Shown here: piece by piece, positions 15,721-25,178 of the stretch
Layout of the letters: each line of letters starts with the position of its first letter
Numbering within the stretch: the first letter of the stretch is position 1
From: Christensenella sp. UBA1685
Lineage (GTDB): Bacteria; Bacillota; Clostridia; Christensenellales; CAG-138
Reading direction: 5' to 3'
Assembly: GCA_002320595.1 (NCBI GenBank)
Contig: DCKB01000036.1
Coordinates: 1 to 46,502, forward strand
DNA: 46,502 nucleotides
Made by a program: the position numbers and the translations under genes
Notes under the pieces: generated by a model
The model's input: the letters and a program-made list of their open reading frames with translations, nothing else
The model's database searches: none
What the model was told of the DNA's origin: nothing

Positions 15721-18700
15721 TGCGGCGGGACGATCCCTATGGCCTTGCAGAATTCGGCGCAGAGCTTGCCGGGGCAAAGCTTTATAAAAACGAGAAGCGG
15801 CTTGTGGCTGAACTTACCCTGTCGCGGCTGATCGGTGCGCGGGAAACGGAGCGCATTTGCGCGCTTCTCGGCGCGGCTGTGCCGGACTGCGCGGTGGAAC
15901 TGCGCGCGGCAAACGCGGCGGCGCTCATGGCAGAGGGGGCGTTATCCACCGTGCTTGTAGAAAGCTGGACACATTTTTCGCCCCTGATGCGGCCGGTTCT
16001 CATCAATGCCGTTTGGGAACAGGCGGAACCGGGTTCCTTTGCCGTACATATCCCGGAAAAGCTGTATGAAGCCGCGAAAACCTACAACGGCGCAGCCCGG
16101 TTGACGGAATTTGCGCGCACGTTTTACGGCCTGGAGATACAGGTGCGCCTTGTGCCGGATGCCGCCCTGAAAGTGCCGAATCCCGAACAGGCGGCGGAAC
16201 CTGCGCGCGGCATGGCGGAACGCGGGGACAGGCGGGAGCAGCCGGAGCGAAGGATGCAGGCACAGGCCGGAGCAAAGAAAGCTGCGCCCGCGCGCGGCGG
16301 CGCAAAAAAAGCAACGATCCCGAAGGATGCGGTGCTGCTCGGCACGCCTGCGGGCACGAAGCTCATGCCCATGCAGGAGGTCAACGAAGAATCCGGAACC
16401 GTTACCGTGCAGGGCGAAATCCTTTCTATGGATGTGAAACTGCGGAAGGACGAAAGCTTCATCGTGGCGCTTTATCTTTCCGATAAAACGGGGACGCTCC
16501 CGCTTAAGCTTTTTCTGCGCAAGGAGGAAAAGAGCATTGTGGAGCGCATCGAAAAATGCAGGAAGGACGGGAAATGGCTTGTTGCCCACGGACGGTATGC
16601 GCGCGATGATTTCATGAGCATGCACTGCGTGTTCCCGAACTGGTTGTACCTTACAGAACCCATCCGCCGGGAAGACAAGGCTGAACACAAGCGCGTGGAA
16701 CTGCACCTTCACACGAAGATGTCCTCTATGGATGGGCTTGTTGACCCCAAAGAGGCGATTGCGACTGCCGCGCGCTGGGGGCATAAGGCCGTTGCAATTA
16801 CGGATCACGGCGTGGTACAGGCATTCCCGACGGTGGTGGCCGCAGCGGACAAGCTCGCGAAAAACGGGCAGGATTTTAAAGCAATTTTGGGCGTGGAAGG
16901 GTACCTTTTGCCGGACTGCGCTCTGATCCCGATGGAAAATGACTTTTGCACCGTGGGACTTACGCTTGGCGGCGGCGTGCATAAGGATGGCGTGTTTGAA
17001 ATTGCGGCTGTGCGCGACAGGCCGGGAGAAGAAGCGATGCGCTTTCATACGCTTGTGAACCCTGCGATCCCTTTGCCACAGGCGCTCGCCGCCGAGACGA
17101 ACCTCACGCAGGCGGAGATCGATGCGGCGCCGCTGCTAGGCGAAGCGCTCCATGCACTTTTGGAGTTTGCCGGGGATGCGCACATCGTATTCCACGGGTC
17201 TGAAACGCTGCTCCCCATTTGGAAAAAGGCGCAGTCGCTTTCGATTGGCCTTCCTTCGCAGTGCGTGAATACTGAAATGCTCACCCACTATCTGTTCCGC
17301 GCGCTAAAGGATACGGGGCTTGCAGCGGCCTCTGCAGCGGCAGGGCTGCCCGTGCCGGGCGCGGGGGCTGTGCAGATGGCGGATGCGGTGCGGGCGCTGC
17401 TCGGGGCGCTTTCATCGCAAATGCGTGAACGCAACGTGCACCGCCTGCCGCTTACGAACATTGTGCCGCGCGAGCGCGTGAAGGGGCAGCGCAACACGTA
17501 TCACATTATCCTCATCGCAAAAAATCACGAGGGGCTCAAAAACATGTATCGCCTTGTGTCCTACGCGCATCTTGAACACTTGAAGGGCGTGCCGCGCATC
17601 CCGCGCAGCCTGCTGCAGATGCACCGGGAAGGGCTTATCATCGGTTCAGCATGCGAAGCGGGGGAACTGTTCCACGCTGTGCTTGCGGGAGAGCCGCATG
17701 ACAAACTTGTGGAGATTGCAAAGGAATACGATTACCTTGAAATCCAGCCCATCGGCAACAATGCTTTCCTGGTTCGCAACGAAACCGTAAAGGATGAGGA
17801 AGGGTTACGCGATTTGAACCGAAAGATCGTTTCGCTTGGAGATGAGCTCGGAATCCCCGTCGTTGCAACGGGGGATGTGCATTTCCTGAACCCGGAGGAC
17901 GCGATCTACCGCGCCATCCTGATGAGCGCACGGGATTTCAAGGATGCGGAGCAGCAGGCGCCGCTGTATTTTAAGACCACGGACGAGATGCTCGAGGAGT
18001 TTTCGTATCTGGGGGAAGAAAAGGCTTTTGAAGTTGTCGTCACAAATCCGAACGCAATCGCTGATTCGTGCGACAGGCTCAAGGCGTTTCTTTCTGAAAA
18101 AGGAACCTATGCTCCTACGTTTGAAGGGGCAAACGAAGAATTGCGCGGCATGGCGGAAAAGCGCGCGCACGAAATTTATGGCGATCCGCTGCCGGAGGTA
18201 GTGCAGGCACGCCTTGAAAAAGAACTGAATTCCATCATCGGCAACGGCTATGCGACGCTGTATCTTCTGGCACAGCGGCTCGTACACAAGTCCAACTCGG
18301 ACGGCTACCTTGTCGGCTCGCGCGGTTCGGTGGGATCATCGTTTGTGGCTACGATGGCGGGCATCACGGAGGTGAATCCCCTCCAGCCGCATTACGTGTG
18401 CCCCAACTGCAAACACAGCGATTTCAACATAGACCGCACGAAGTATGCATGTGGCGTGGACATGCCGGATGCAGACTGCCCCGTGTGCGGCACGAAATAC
18501 AAAAAACTCGGCTACGAGATCCCGTTTGAAGTGTTCCTGGGCTTCAAGGGGGATAAAACGCCCGATATCGACCTGAACTTTTCCGGTGAATATCAGCCGG
18601 TTGCGCATAAGTACGTGGAGGAAATGTTCGGCGAAGGGCATGCCTTCCGTGCAGGCACAATTTCCGGCTTGCAGGATAAGACGATCTACGGCTACATCAA

Positions 18701-19988
18701 GGGGTATTGTGAGCAGCAGGGCGTGAGCTTTAACAAAGGCGAGACAGAACGCCTTGTTGCAGGCTGCGTGGGCGTGAAGCGCACCACGGGCCAGCACCCG
18801 GGCGGCATCGTTATCGTGCCGCAGGAAAACGACATTATTGAGTTTTCCCCTGTGCAATACCCCGCGGATAAAAAGGAAAAGAACACGATCACCACGCATT
18901 TTGATTTCCATGCAATGGACGACCGGCTCGTGAAGCTTGATATTCTCGGGCACGATGACCCGACGGTGCTTCGCATGCTGGAGGATCTCACCGGCATCGA
19001 CCCGAAAACCATCCCGCTGGACGACCCCGACACGATGGAGATTTTCCGCTCCCTTGAATCGCTTGGCGTTTCGCTGGATGAACTGGGCTGCGACGTGGGC
19101 TGCATTGCGATCCCCGAATTCGGCACAAACTTTGTGCGCGGGATGATCATGGATACGCGCCCCACAACGATGGAGGAACTCGTGCGCATTTCCGGCCTTT
19201 CCCACGGCGAAAACCTTTGGCTTGGCAATGCGCAGGATCTCATCGCAGCAGGCACGGCAACGCTTTCGCAGGTTCCCTGCACGCGCGATGATATCATGAA
19301 CTATCTCATTCTGCGCGGGGGCGATCCTTCCATGTCCTTTAAAACGATGGAAAGCGTGCGCAAAGGTCGTGGCGTCTCCCCGGAGATGGAGGAGGCGATG
19401 CGCGCCATTGACACGCCGGAATGGTACATCGATGCATGCAAGAAAATCAAATACATGTTCCCGCGTGCGCATGCTGCGGCTTACGTGATGATGGCGTTCC
19501 GTGTGGCGTATTTCAAGGTGCATCTGCCGCTGGCGTTTTATTCCGTGTATTATACCGTGCGTGCCGATGCGTTCGACATCGCCGCAGCCGCCGGCGGAGC
19601 GGAGCGCGTGCTGAAAAACATCAAGGCGCTGCGCCAGAAAGAAAAGGACAAAACCATTGAAACGAAGGAGAAGGATCTGCTTGTGATCCTTGAGGTGGTA
19701 TATGAAATGAATCTGCGCGGCATCGAGCTGTTGCCCGTGGATCTCATGAAATCGAAGGCGAAGCGCTTTACGATCGAGGGCAATGCGATCCGGCCGCCGT
19801 TTTCTTCCGTTGCGGGCGTGGGTGAAAATGCCGCCATCGGCATTGAGGAAGCGCAGTCCGAAGGACCGTTTGGTTCGGTGGAGGACTTCCGCGCCCGCAC
19901 AAAGGCCAACAGCGCCGTTGTAAACGCATTGCGGGAGCTTGGCTGTTTGGACGGCATGCCGGAAACGAACCAGCTCACCCTGTTTTAG
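15720..19988 (+). CDS. polC: DNA polymerase III alpha subunit, PolC type, with degenerate exonuclease domain
   Basis: The 1422-residue protein is near the usual PolC length. It contains an N-terminal domain, an OB fold (about 215-315), and a PHP domain with H329-L-H331-T, T-D362-H363-G and later ATGDVHF. A four-Cys zinc site follows (CPNC near 893, CPVC near 920), then the palm acidic pair in PDIDLNFSG (about 950) and the fingers. The DnaQ-like insert that splits PHP is present (about 405-560) but its catalytic residues are not. The position of the FDVETTG motif reads V412-G-L-T-L-G-G, the exo II Asp region reads FHGSETLL (491-498), and the His/Asp of exo III are replaced in GAGAVQMADAV. It should replicate DNA but probably cannot proofread with this domain. 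The start is ATG 15720 (GTG 15717 possible). Confidence 0.96.
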   Translation: MRRDDPYGLAEFGAELAGAKLYKNEKRLVAELTLSRLIGARETERICALLGAAVPDCAVELRAANAAALMAEGALSTVLVESWTHFSPLMRPVLINAVWEQAEPGSFAVHIPEKLYEAAKTYNGAARLTEFARTFYGLEIQVRLVPDAALKVPNPEQAAEPARGMAERGDRREQPERRMQAQAGAKKAAPARGGAKKATIPKDAVLLGTPAGTKLMPMQEVNEESGTVTVQGEILSMDVKLRKDESFIVALYLSDKTGTLPLKLFLRKEEKSIVERIEKCRKDGKWLVAHGRYARDDFMSMHCVFPNWLYLTEPIRREDKAEHKRVELHLHTKMSSMDGLVDPKEAIATAARWGHKAVAITDHGVVQAFPTVVAAADKLAKNGQDFKAILGVEGYLLPDCALIPMENDFCTVGLTLGGGVHKDGVFEIAAVRDRPGEEAMRFHTLVNPAIPLPQALAAETNLTQAEIDAAPLLGEALHALLEFAGDAHIVFHGSETLLPIWKKAQSLSIGLPSQCVNTEMLTHYLFRALKDTGLAAASAAAGLPVPGAGAVQMADAVRALLGALSSQMRERNVHRLPLTNIVPRERVKGQRNTYHIILIAKNHEGLKNMYRLVSYAHLEHLKGVPRIPRSLLQMHREGLIIGSACEAGELFHAVLAGEPHDKLVEIAKEYDYLEIQPIGNNAFLVRNETVKDEEGLRDLNRKIVSLGDELGIPVVATGDVHFLNPEDAIYRAILMSARDFKDAEQQAPLYFKTTDEMLEEFSYLGEEKAFEVVVTNPNAIADSCDRLKAFLSEKGTYAPTFEGANEELRGMAEKRAHEIYGDPLPEVVQARLEKELNSIIGNGYATLYLLAQRLVHKSNSDGYLVGSRGSVGSSFVATMAGITEVNPLQPHYVCPNCKHSDFNIDRTKYACGVDMPDADCPVCGTKYKKLGYEIPFEVFLGFKGDKTPDIDLNFSGEYQPVAHKYVEEMFGEGHAFRAGTISGLQDKTIYGYIKGYCEQQGVSFNKGETERLVAGCVGVKRTTGQHPGGIVIVPQENDIIEFSPVQYPADKKEKNTITTHFDFHAMDDRLVKLDILGHDDPTVLRMLEDLTGIDPKTIPLDDPDTMEIFRSLESLGVSLDELGCDVGCIAIPEFGTNFVRGMIMDTRPTTMEELVRISGLSHGENLWLGNAQDLIAAGTATLSQVPCTRDDIMNYLILRGGDPSMSFKTMESVRKGRGVSPEMEEAMRAIDTPEWYIDACKKIKYMFPRAHAAAYVMMAFRVAYFKVHLPLAFYSVYYTVRADAFDIAAAAGGAERVLKNIKALRQKEKDKTIETKEKDLLVILEVVYEMNLRGIELLPVDLMKSKAKRFTIEGNAIRPPFSSVAGVGENAAIGIEEAQSEGPFGSVEDFRARTKANSAVVNALRELGCLDGMPETNQLTLF

Positions 19989-20041
19989 CCATGGCCTGCA
20001 TCCTGTGTCTGGCAAAGGCGGTGGGGCCCCGAATATAATGC

Positions 20042-20070
20042 TTGATAAAATTTGAATAAGCTGTTATAAT
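20042..20070 (+). promoter_or_regulatory. Promoter of the rimP-nusA-infB operon
   Basis: TTGATA (20042-20047), a 17-bp spacer and TATAAT (20065-20070), close to the sigma-A consensus. Confidence 0.88.
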
Positions 20071-20108
20071 AAATTTGTTGGTCAGCAAAAGCTGTATTTG
20101 AGGTTTGA

Positions 20109-20140
20109 AAGAGTGGGCGTTTTTCCCGCTCTTTTGTTTT
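20109..20140 (+). terminator. Leader terminator (candidate attenuator) before rimP
   Basis: AAGAGTGGG (20109-20117) pairs with CCCGCTCTT (20125-20133, one G-T pair) around a seven-base loop, followed by TTGTTTT. It lies between the operon promoter and the first gene, so it can only act as an attenuator or partial terminator of the nusA operon. Regulation by NusA itself is a plausible inference. Confidence 0.7.
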
Positions 20141-20172
20141 GAGAGACTGGCTTTAATGGCGGAGGAAGCGGA

Positions 20173-20646
20173 TTGAAAATTACGGAAGCGGTAGATCGCG
20201 CCGTACGCGCAACGGTCGAAGTGTTAGGCTTTGAACTGGATGAGGTGGAGTACCAGAAGGAGCACGGCAATTGGGTGCTTACCCTGTACATCGATGCGCC
20301 GGACGGCGTTTCGCTTGACGATTGCGAGCGTGTGAGCCGCGCGGTTGACCCGATTCTGGATGAGGCTGATCCGATTCCGGACGCATACTATCTTTCCGTG
20401 TCTTCCATCGGCATCGACAGGCCGCTCCGAAAGGATAAGGATTTTGCCCGCAATGTGGGGAACAAGCTGGATGTAAAGCTTTATGCCCCAGTGAACAAAA
20501 AAAAGGAATTTGTGGGCACGCTCGTTTCGTTTGACGCGGATTCGTTCACCATTGCCCTTTTGGGGAAGGGCGGCGCAGCGGGCAGCGAAATGCGCATTGC
20601 GCGAAAGGATGCGGCTCTGGTGCGCCCGCATATCGACTTTGAGTAA
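20173..20646 (+). CDS. rimP: Ribosome maturation factor RimP
   Basis: The 157-residue protein has an N-terminal alpha/beta domain (VEYQKEHGNWVLTLYIDAPDGVSLDDCERVSRAVDPILDE, in which Y-I-D and the S/R-A segment are family marks). YYLSVSSIGIDRPL is the linker motif, and a C-terminal SH3-like domain follows. It assists 30S subunit assembly. TTG start with SD GGAGGA at 20161-20166. It is the first gene of the nusA operon. Confidence 0.95.
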   Translation: MKITEAVDRAVRATVEVLGFELDEVEYQKEHGNWVLTLYIDAPDGVSLDDCERVSRAVDPILDEADPIPDAYYLSVSSIGIDRPLRKDKDFARNVGNKLDVKLYAPVNKKKEFVGTLVSFDADSFTIALLGKGGAAGSEMRIARKDAALVRPHIDFE

Positions 20647-20699
20647 ACGCACGAAAAGCAGAGATATTATTTTCAGAAAGATAAACGGAGGAATCATCA

Positions 20700-21782
20700 A
20701 TGAACGCCGAATTCATGGAGGCACTCAACGCAATTGAAAAGGAACGCGGCATCAGCAAGGATATTCTGATTGACGCGTTTGAATCCGCGCTGATCGCGGC
20801 ATATAAGCGCAACTACGGCACTACGGGCAATGTGCGCGCCGTGGTGGATCGCGACACGGGCGAGGTGCAGATTTTTGCATCCAAAACGGTTGTCGAGCAG
20901 GTGGAAAACATCCATGCTGAGATTTCTCTGGAAAAAGCGCGTGCGATCAACCCGCTTTATGAGGTGGGCGACGTTCTCGAAGAAGAGGCGAATCCCCGCA
21001 ACTTTGGCCGCATTGCCGCACAGACGGCCAAGCAGGTTGTGGTGCAGCGCATCCGCGAAGCGGAACGCGGCGTGATTTTCGATGAGTATGTTGAAAAGGA
21101 AAACGAAATCCTTACCGCCATTGTGCAGCGCGTGGAAAAGGGCGGCGTTTATGTTGAACTGGGCAAAACGGACGGCCTGATTGCCATGAACGAAACGATT
21201 CCGGGCGAGGAATACAACAACAATGACCGCATCAAGGTCTATGTGCTTGAGGTGCGCAAAACCAACAAGGGGCCGCAGGTGCTCGTTTCCCGTACGCATC
21301 CGGGCCTTGTGAAGCGCTTGTTTGAGCTTGAGGTGCCGGAAATTCAAACCGGTATTGTGCAGGTGAAATCCATTGCGCGCGAGGCGGGTTTCCGCACGAA
21401 AGTTGCGGTGTATTCTTCCGATCCGCAGGTGGATGCGGTTGGGGCATGCGTTGGCCAGCGCGGCATCCGCGTAGAGCGCATTGTAAACGAACTGCACAAC
21501 GAGAAGATCGACATCATCGAATGGGACAGCGACCCGGCCGTTTATATCGCAAAGGCACTGAGTCCGGCGAAGGTGATCATGGTTTACATCAACGAATCCG
21601 AAAAGGCCGCGAAGGTGATTGTGCCGGACAACCAGCTTTCCCTCGCCATCGGCAAGGAAGGGCAGAACGCGCGGCTTGCGGCAAAGCTCACAGGGTGGAA
21701 GATCGACATCAAGAGCCAGACGCAGGCCGAGGAAGAATTGGCGCTTTATGACGCGGAGGCTGCGGTGGAAACGCAGGAATAA
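20700..21782 (+). CDS. nusA: Transcription termination/antitermination factor NusA
   Basis: The 360-residue protein is the short NusA form typical of Bacillota. It has the N-terminal RNA-polymerase-binding domain (1-125), an S1 domain (ITAIVQRVEKGGVYVELGKTDGLI, about 130-200) and two KH domains. These include VGACVGQRGIRVERIVNELHNEKIDII and LAIGKEGQNARLAAKLTGWKIDI. It modulates pausing and termination, and may act on the attenuator in its own leader. SD GGAGGA precedes the ATG. Confidence 0.97.
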   Translation: MNAEFMEALNAIEKERGISKDILIDAFESALIAAYKRNYGTTGNVRAVVDRDTGEVQIFASKTVVEQVENIHAEISLEKARAINPLYEVGDVLEEEANPRNFGRIAAQTAKQVVVQRIREAERGVIFDEYVEKENEILTAIVQRVEKGGVYVELGKTDGLIAMNETIPGEEYNNNDRIKVYVLEVRKTNKGPQVLVSRTHPGLVKRLFELEVPEIQTGIVQVKSIAREAGFRTKVAVYSSDPQVDAVGACVGQRGIRVERIVNELHNEKIDIIEWDSDPAVYIAKALSPAKVIMVYINESEKAAKVIVPDNQLSLAIGKEGQNARLAAKLTGWKIDIKSQTQAEEELALYDAEAAVETQE

Positions 21783-21802
21783 GGCTGGACAGGAGGTGTG
21801 CT

Positions 21803-22072
21803 ATGACCGGCAAGAAAATCCCGATGCGGATGTGCGTTGGCTGCAGGCAAATGCGGCCAAAAAAAGAGCTTTTGCGCGTCGTGCGCACCCCGGAAAACGA
21901 GATTCGGCTTGACCGGACCGGCAAGGCTTCCGGGCGCGGCGCATATGTTTGTCCCGCGGTGGAATGCCTTGAAAAAGCGCAGAAGATCCGCGCGTTGGAG
22001 CGCGCTTTGGAACATAAGGTGGATCCTGAGGTGTTCGAGCGCCTTAAGGAGGAGATCACCAAGGGTGAATGA
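21803..22072 (+). CDS. rnpM: RNase P modulator RnpM (YlxR, DUF448)
   Basis: The 89-residue protein has the family start RMCVGCRQMRPKKELLRVVRTP and GKASGRGAYVCPAVECLEKA, with the Cys pattern C11, C14 and later two Cys. In Bacillus subtilis the protein binds RNase P RNA and dampens its activity. It overlaps the next gene by eight bases. SD AGGAGG precedes the ATG. Confidence 0.92.
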   Translation: MTGKKIPMRMCVGCRQMRPKKELLRVVRTPENEIRLDRTGKASGRGAYVCPAVECLEKAQKIRALERALEHKVDPEVFERLKEEITKGE

Positions 22073-22376
22073 AACAAAGTTGCGCGGCGCGATGGGATTT
22101 GCCATGCGCGCCGGGAAATGTATTGCGGGCGACTTTGCCTGCGAGCGCGCGGTGAAGCGCGGTGGCGCGCGTTTGGTTTTGCTGGATGCAGCGGCCTCGG
22201 GAGCCACGCAGGAACGGTACTTCGGCATGTGCGAGCGCGCCGGTTTGCCCTGCTTCACGGTTGCGGATCTCGGGCGGGCGATCGGCAAGGATGGACGCAT
22301 GGTGGCGGCGGTCACAGATGAACGGTTCGCGCAAATGATACGCGATGCATATGCATCGGACAAGAACGCAAATTAG
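22065..22376 (+). CDS. L7Ae/L30e family RNA-binding protein (YlxQ)
   Basis: From GTG 22065 the protein has 103 residues. GAMGFAMRAGKCIAGDFACERAVKRGGARLVLLDAAAS and AVTDERFAQMI match the YlxQ branch of the L7Ae/L30e/Gadd45 fold, which binds kink-turn RNA. The frame is open much further upstream, but only antisense-like sequence within rnpM. AAGGAGG at 22046-22052 supports the GTG start, which overlaps the rnpM stop. Position between rnpM and infB is the conserved place for ylxQ. Confidence 0.88.
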   Translation: MNETKLRGAMGFAMRAGKCIAGDFACERAVKRGGARLVLLDAAASGATQERYFGMCERAGLPCFTVADLGRAIGKDGRMVAAVTDERFAQMIRDAYASDKNAN

Positions 22377-22392
22377 CACGGGGGTGGCATGA

Positions 22393-25134
22393 ATGGCGAA
22401 AGCAAAATTCATTGATTCGGCAAAGGAGCTGGAGCAGCAGGCGAAACAGCTCTTTGAGCGAATTAAAAAGACGCATACCGATATGGGCACGACACTGCAA
22501 GAGGTGCGCCGTGCCGAGGGTAAGCTCATAGAAAAAGAGAAGGCGGCCGAAAAGGAGCGCATCGAAACCGAGCGTGCAGAGCGTTTGCGCGAATTGCTGG
22601 CCTCCGAAGGAGACCTTGCGTTCCATGTGGGCGAGCCGGACGAGGTGCAGAGTGCTGTACAGCAGGAGGAAAAAACTGCCGCAGCCGAACCGCCTGCGAA
22701 GCCGCGCGAAGAGCTGTCTGCGGCACAGGACGAGCCGGCGCCGGAAAAAGAAACGATGCCGATGCATAAAGAAGAGATGCAAAAGGAAGAACCGCCCAAA
22801 GAGGCGCCGCAAAAAGAGGAGCCTCAAAAGACGGCGGAAAAGCCTGCAAAGCCGGAGCCGGAAAAAGTACATGCGCAACAGCAAAAACCGGCCGGACCCG
22901 TGAAGTCGGTGGAGCAGAAGCCTGTTGCCGAACCACGCAGGCAGGAGCCGCGCCAGCGTACGCAGAGCGGGTATCAGGCACAGCCACAGGCGCAGACCGC
23001 TTATCAGCAGCGGAGCAACCAGCAGCGCCCGGCAGGGCAAGGCGGCTACCAGCAGCGTCCGGCAGGGCAGGGCGGCTACCAGCAGCGCCCGGCAGGACAG
23101 GGTGGTTACCAGCAGCGTCCGGTAGGGCAGGGCGGTTATCAACAGCGCCCGGCAGTAGCGCCTCTACCGGCGGCAGGAAAGGAGCAGCGTTCCTTTGATG
23201 CCAACAAGAGCGCACATACACGCACGCGGGATGATGAGCGCAACAAGGCGAAGAACAAGAAAACCCTCATGAAAGAATCTGCGCCCATGGCGCGCGGCTG
23301 GGATGAGGACGGCGCCTACGGCTCAAAGAAAAAGAAAAAGCAACAGGCTCCAATCCACAAACCGGAACCTGTAAAGATTGAGAAAGCGGTGATTACCTCG
23401 GAAACCATCACAGTGAAAGAACTCTCCGAAAAGATCGGAAAGCCGGCGGCGGAGATCATCAAGAAGCTCTTTATCCTCGGCATCATGGCAACGATCAATC
23501 AGGAGATCGACTTCGATACCTGCTCGCTGATCGCATCCGATTACGGAATTGAGCTTGAACACAATGTTGCCAAGACGTTTGAAGAGGTCTTGCAGGAGAG
23601 CAGCGATGAAGTGGATGAATCCACCGAGCTTGTGGAACGCCCGCCGGTTGTCACCATCATGGGCCATGTTGACCACGGCAAAACTTCCCTGCTCGATGCG
23701 ATCCGCAACAGCAGCGTCACCGAGGGCGAGGCAGGCGGGATCACGCAGCACATTGGTGCGTACACCGTCACCTGCAACGGCCGCACAATCACTTTCATCG
23801 ATACGCCAGGCCATGAGGCATTTACTTCCATGCGTGCGCGCGGCGCTCAGGTGACGGACATCGTCATTCTGGTCGTTGCGGCGGACGATGGCATTATGCC
23901 GCAGACCGTGGAGGCGATCAACCATGCAAAAGCGGCGAATGTGCCGATCATCGTAGCGATCAACAAGATGGATCGTGAAACCGCTAACCCGGAACGCGTC
24001 AAGCAACAGCTGACGGAGCATGGCCTTGTGAGCGAAGAATGGGGCGGCGACACCATCTGCGTGCCGGTTTCTGCCAAAACGCAGATGGGGCTTGACAGCC
24101 TCCTTGAAATGGTGCTTCTCGAAGCGGACGTACTGGAGCTTAAAGCCAACCCGAACCGCCTCGCAAAGGGAACGATCATCGAGGCGGAGCTTGACAAGGG
24201 CCGCGGCCCGATTGCAACCGTGCTTGTGCAGAACGGCACGCTTAAAATCGGCGATACCATCGTTGCGGGCACGGCTTACGGTCGCGTGCGCGCCATGGTA
24301 GATGATAAGGGCAAACGCGTCGCAAAGGCGGGGCCGAGCCAACCGGTCGAGGTGTTGGGGTTCTCGGAAGTACCCGCTGCGGGCGATATTCTCAACGTTG
24401 CCGAGATTGACAAGCTCTCGCGTCAGGTGGCGGAGGAGCGCCGCGACAAGCAGAAGGCCGAACAGCTCAAGAACCTTTCCAAGGTTTCCTTGGACGATTT
24501 GTTCAGCCAGATCGCAGAAGGACAGATCAAGGATCTCAACATCATTGTTAAGGCGGATGTGCAGGGTTCTGTTGAGGCTGTCAAGCAGGCGCTTGAGAAG
24601 CTTTCCAACGACGAAGTGCGCGTCCGGTGCATCCACGGCGGCGTAGGCGCAATCACGGGCTCGGATATCATGTTCGCATCGGCATCCAACGCCATCATCA
24701 TCGGCTTTAACGTGCGCCCGGATGCTGCGGCACGTGCGGCAGCCGAGAAAGAAAAAGTGGATATGCGCCTGTACCGCATCATTTATAATGCGATTGAGGA
24801 CATTGAAAAGGCGATGAAGGGCATGTTTAAGCCCGTTTATGAAGAAAATACGCTTGGACGCATTTCGGTGCGCGACACCTTCAAGGTCAGCGGCGTAGGC
24901 ACCATTGCGGGCGCCTATGTGCAGGACGGCAAGGTAACGCGCAACGCGCAGATTCGCGTCGTGCGCGACGGCATCGTGATTCACGAAGGCAAGATCGCAT
25001 CCCTTAAACGCTTTAAGGATGATGCCAAGGAAGTTGCGGCCGGCTACGAATGCGGCATTGGCATTGAAAACTTCAATGATATCCGCGAGGGCGATACCAT
25101 CGAGGCGTTTGAGATGGTGGAGGTCAAGCGGTAA
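22393..25134 (+). CDS. infB: Translation initiation factor IF-2
   Basis: The 913-residue protein has an N-terminal coiled, Lys/Glu-rich region (about 1-110), a Pro/Gln-rich low-complexity linker with four copies of the ten-residue unit QQRPAGQGGY (about 210-250), an IF2_N-type helical domain (about 335-390), the G domain (GHVDHGKTS near 424, DTPGHEAF, NKMD) and domains II-IV that bind initiator tRNA. It places fMet-tRNA on the 30S subunit. The ATG follows GGGGTGG, a modest SD. Confidence 0.97.
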   Translation: MAKAKFIDSAKELEQQAKQLFERIKKTHTDMGTTLQEVRRAEGKLIEKEKAAEKERIETERAERLRELLASEGDLAFHVGEPDEVQSAVQQEEKTAAAEPPAKPREELSAAQDEPAPEKETMPMHKEEMQKEEPPKEAPQKEEPQKTAEKPAKPEPEKVHAQQQKPAGPVKSVEQKPVAEPRRQEPRQRTQSGYQAQPQAQTAYQQRSNQQRPAGQGGYQQRPAGQGGYQQRPAGQGGYQQRPVGQGGYQQRPAVAPLPAAGKEQRSFDANKSAHTRTRDDERNKAKNKKTLMKESAPMARGWDEDGAYGSKKKKKQQAPIHKPEPVKIEKAVITSETITVKELSEKIGKPAAEIIKKLFILGIMATINQEIDFDTCSLIASDYGIELEHNVAKTFEEVLQESSDEVDESTELVERPPVVTIMGHVDHGKTSLLDAIRNSSVTEGEAGGITQHIGAYTVTCNGRTITFIDTPGHEAFTSMRARGAQVTDIVILVVAADDGIMPQTVEAINHAKAANVPIIVAINKMDRETANPERVKQQLTEHGLVSEEWGGDTICVPVSAKTQMGLDSLLEMVLLEADVLELKANPNRLAKGTIIEAELDKGRGPIATVLVQNGTLKIGDTIVAGTAYGRVRAMVDDKGKRVAKAGPSQPVEVLGFSEVPAAGDILNVAEIDKLSRQVAEERRDKQKAEQLKNLSKVSLDDLFSQIAEGQIKDLNIIVKADVQGSVEAVKQALEKLSNDEVRVRCIHGGVGAITGSDIMFASASNAIIIGFNVRPDAAARAAAEKEKVDMRLYRIIYNAIEDIEKAMKGMFKPVYEENTLGRISVRDTFKVSGVGTIAGAYVQDGKVTRNAQIRVVRDGIVIHEGKIASLKRFKDDAKEVAAGYECGIGIENFNDIREGDTIEAFEMVEVKR
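23020..23155 (+). repeat. 30-bp tandem repeat inside infB (about 4.5 copies)
   Basis: Units at 23020-23049, 23050-23079, 23080-23109 and 23110-23139, then a partial copy to about 23155. Each encodes QQRPAGQGGY, with Val for Ala in the fourth. Copies differ at only a few synonymous sites, so the expansion looks recent or is maintained by slippage. The reading frame is preserved because the unit is a multiple of three. Confidence 0.95.
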
Positions 25135-25149
25135 AACACAAAACCGGCG

Positions 25150-25178
25150 GAAGGAGCAGGCAAGCCGCCTGCTCCTTC
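25150..25178 (+). other. Perfect hairpin between infB and rbfA, no T tract
   Basis: 12-bp perfect stem (25150-25161 with 25167-25178) and a five-base loop, followed by TGCAAC instead of a T run. It is unlikely to terminate; it could be an RNA processing or stability element separating infB from rbfA. Confidence 0.75.

Noticed and set aside
23020..23155. CRISPR array
   Set aside because: The repeats are contiguous without spacers and encode protein in frame within infB.
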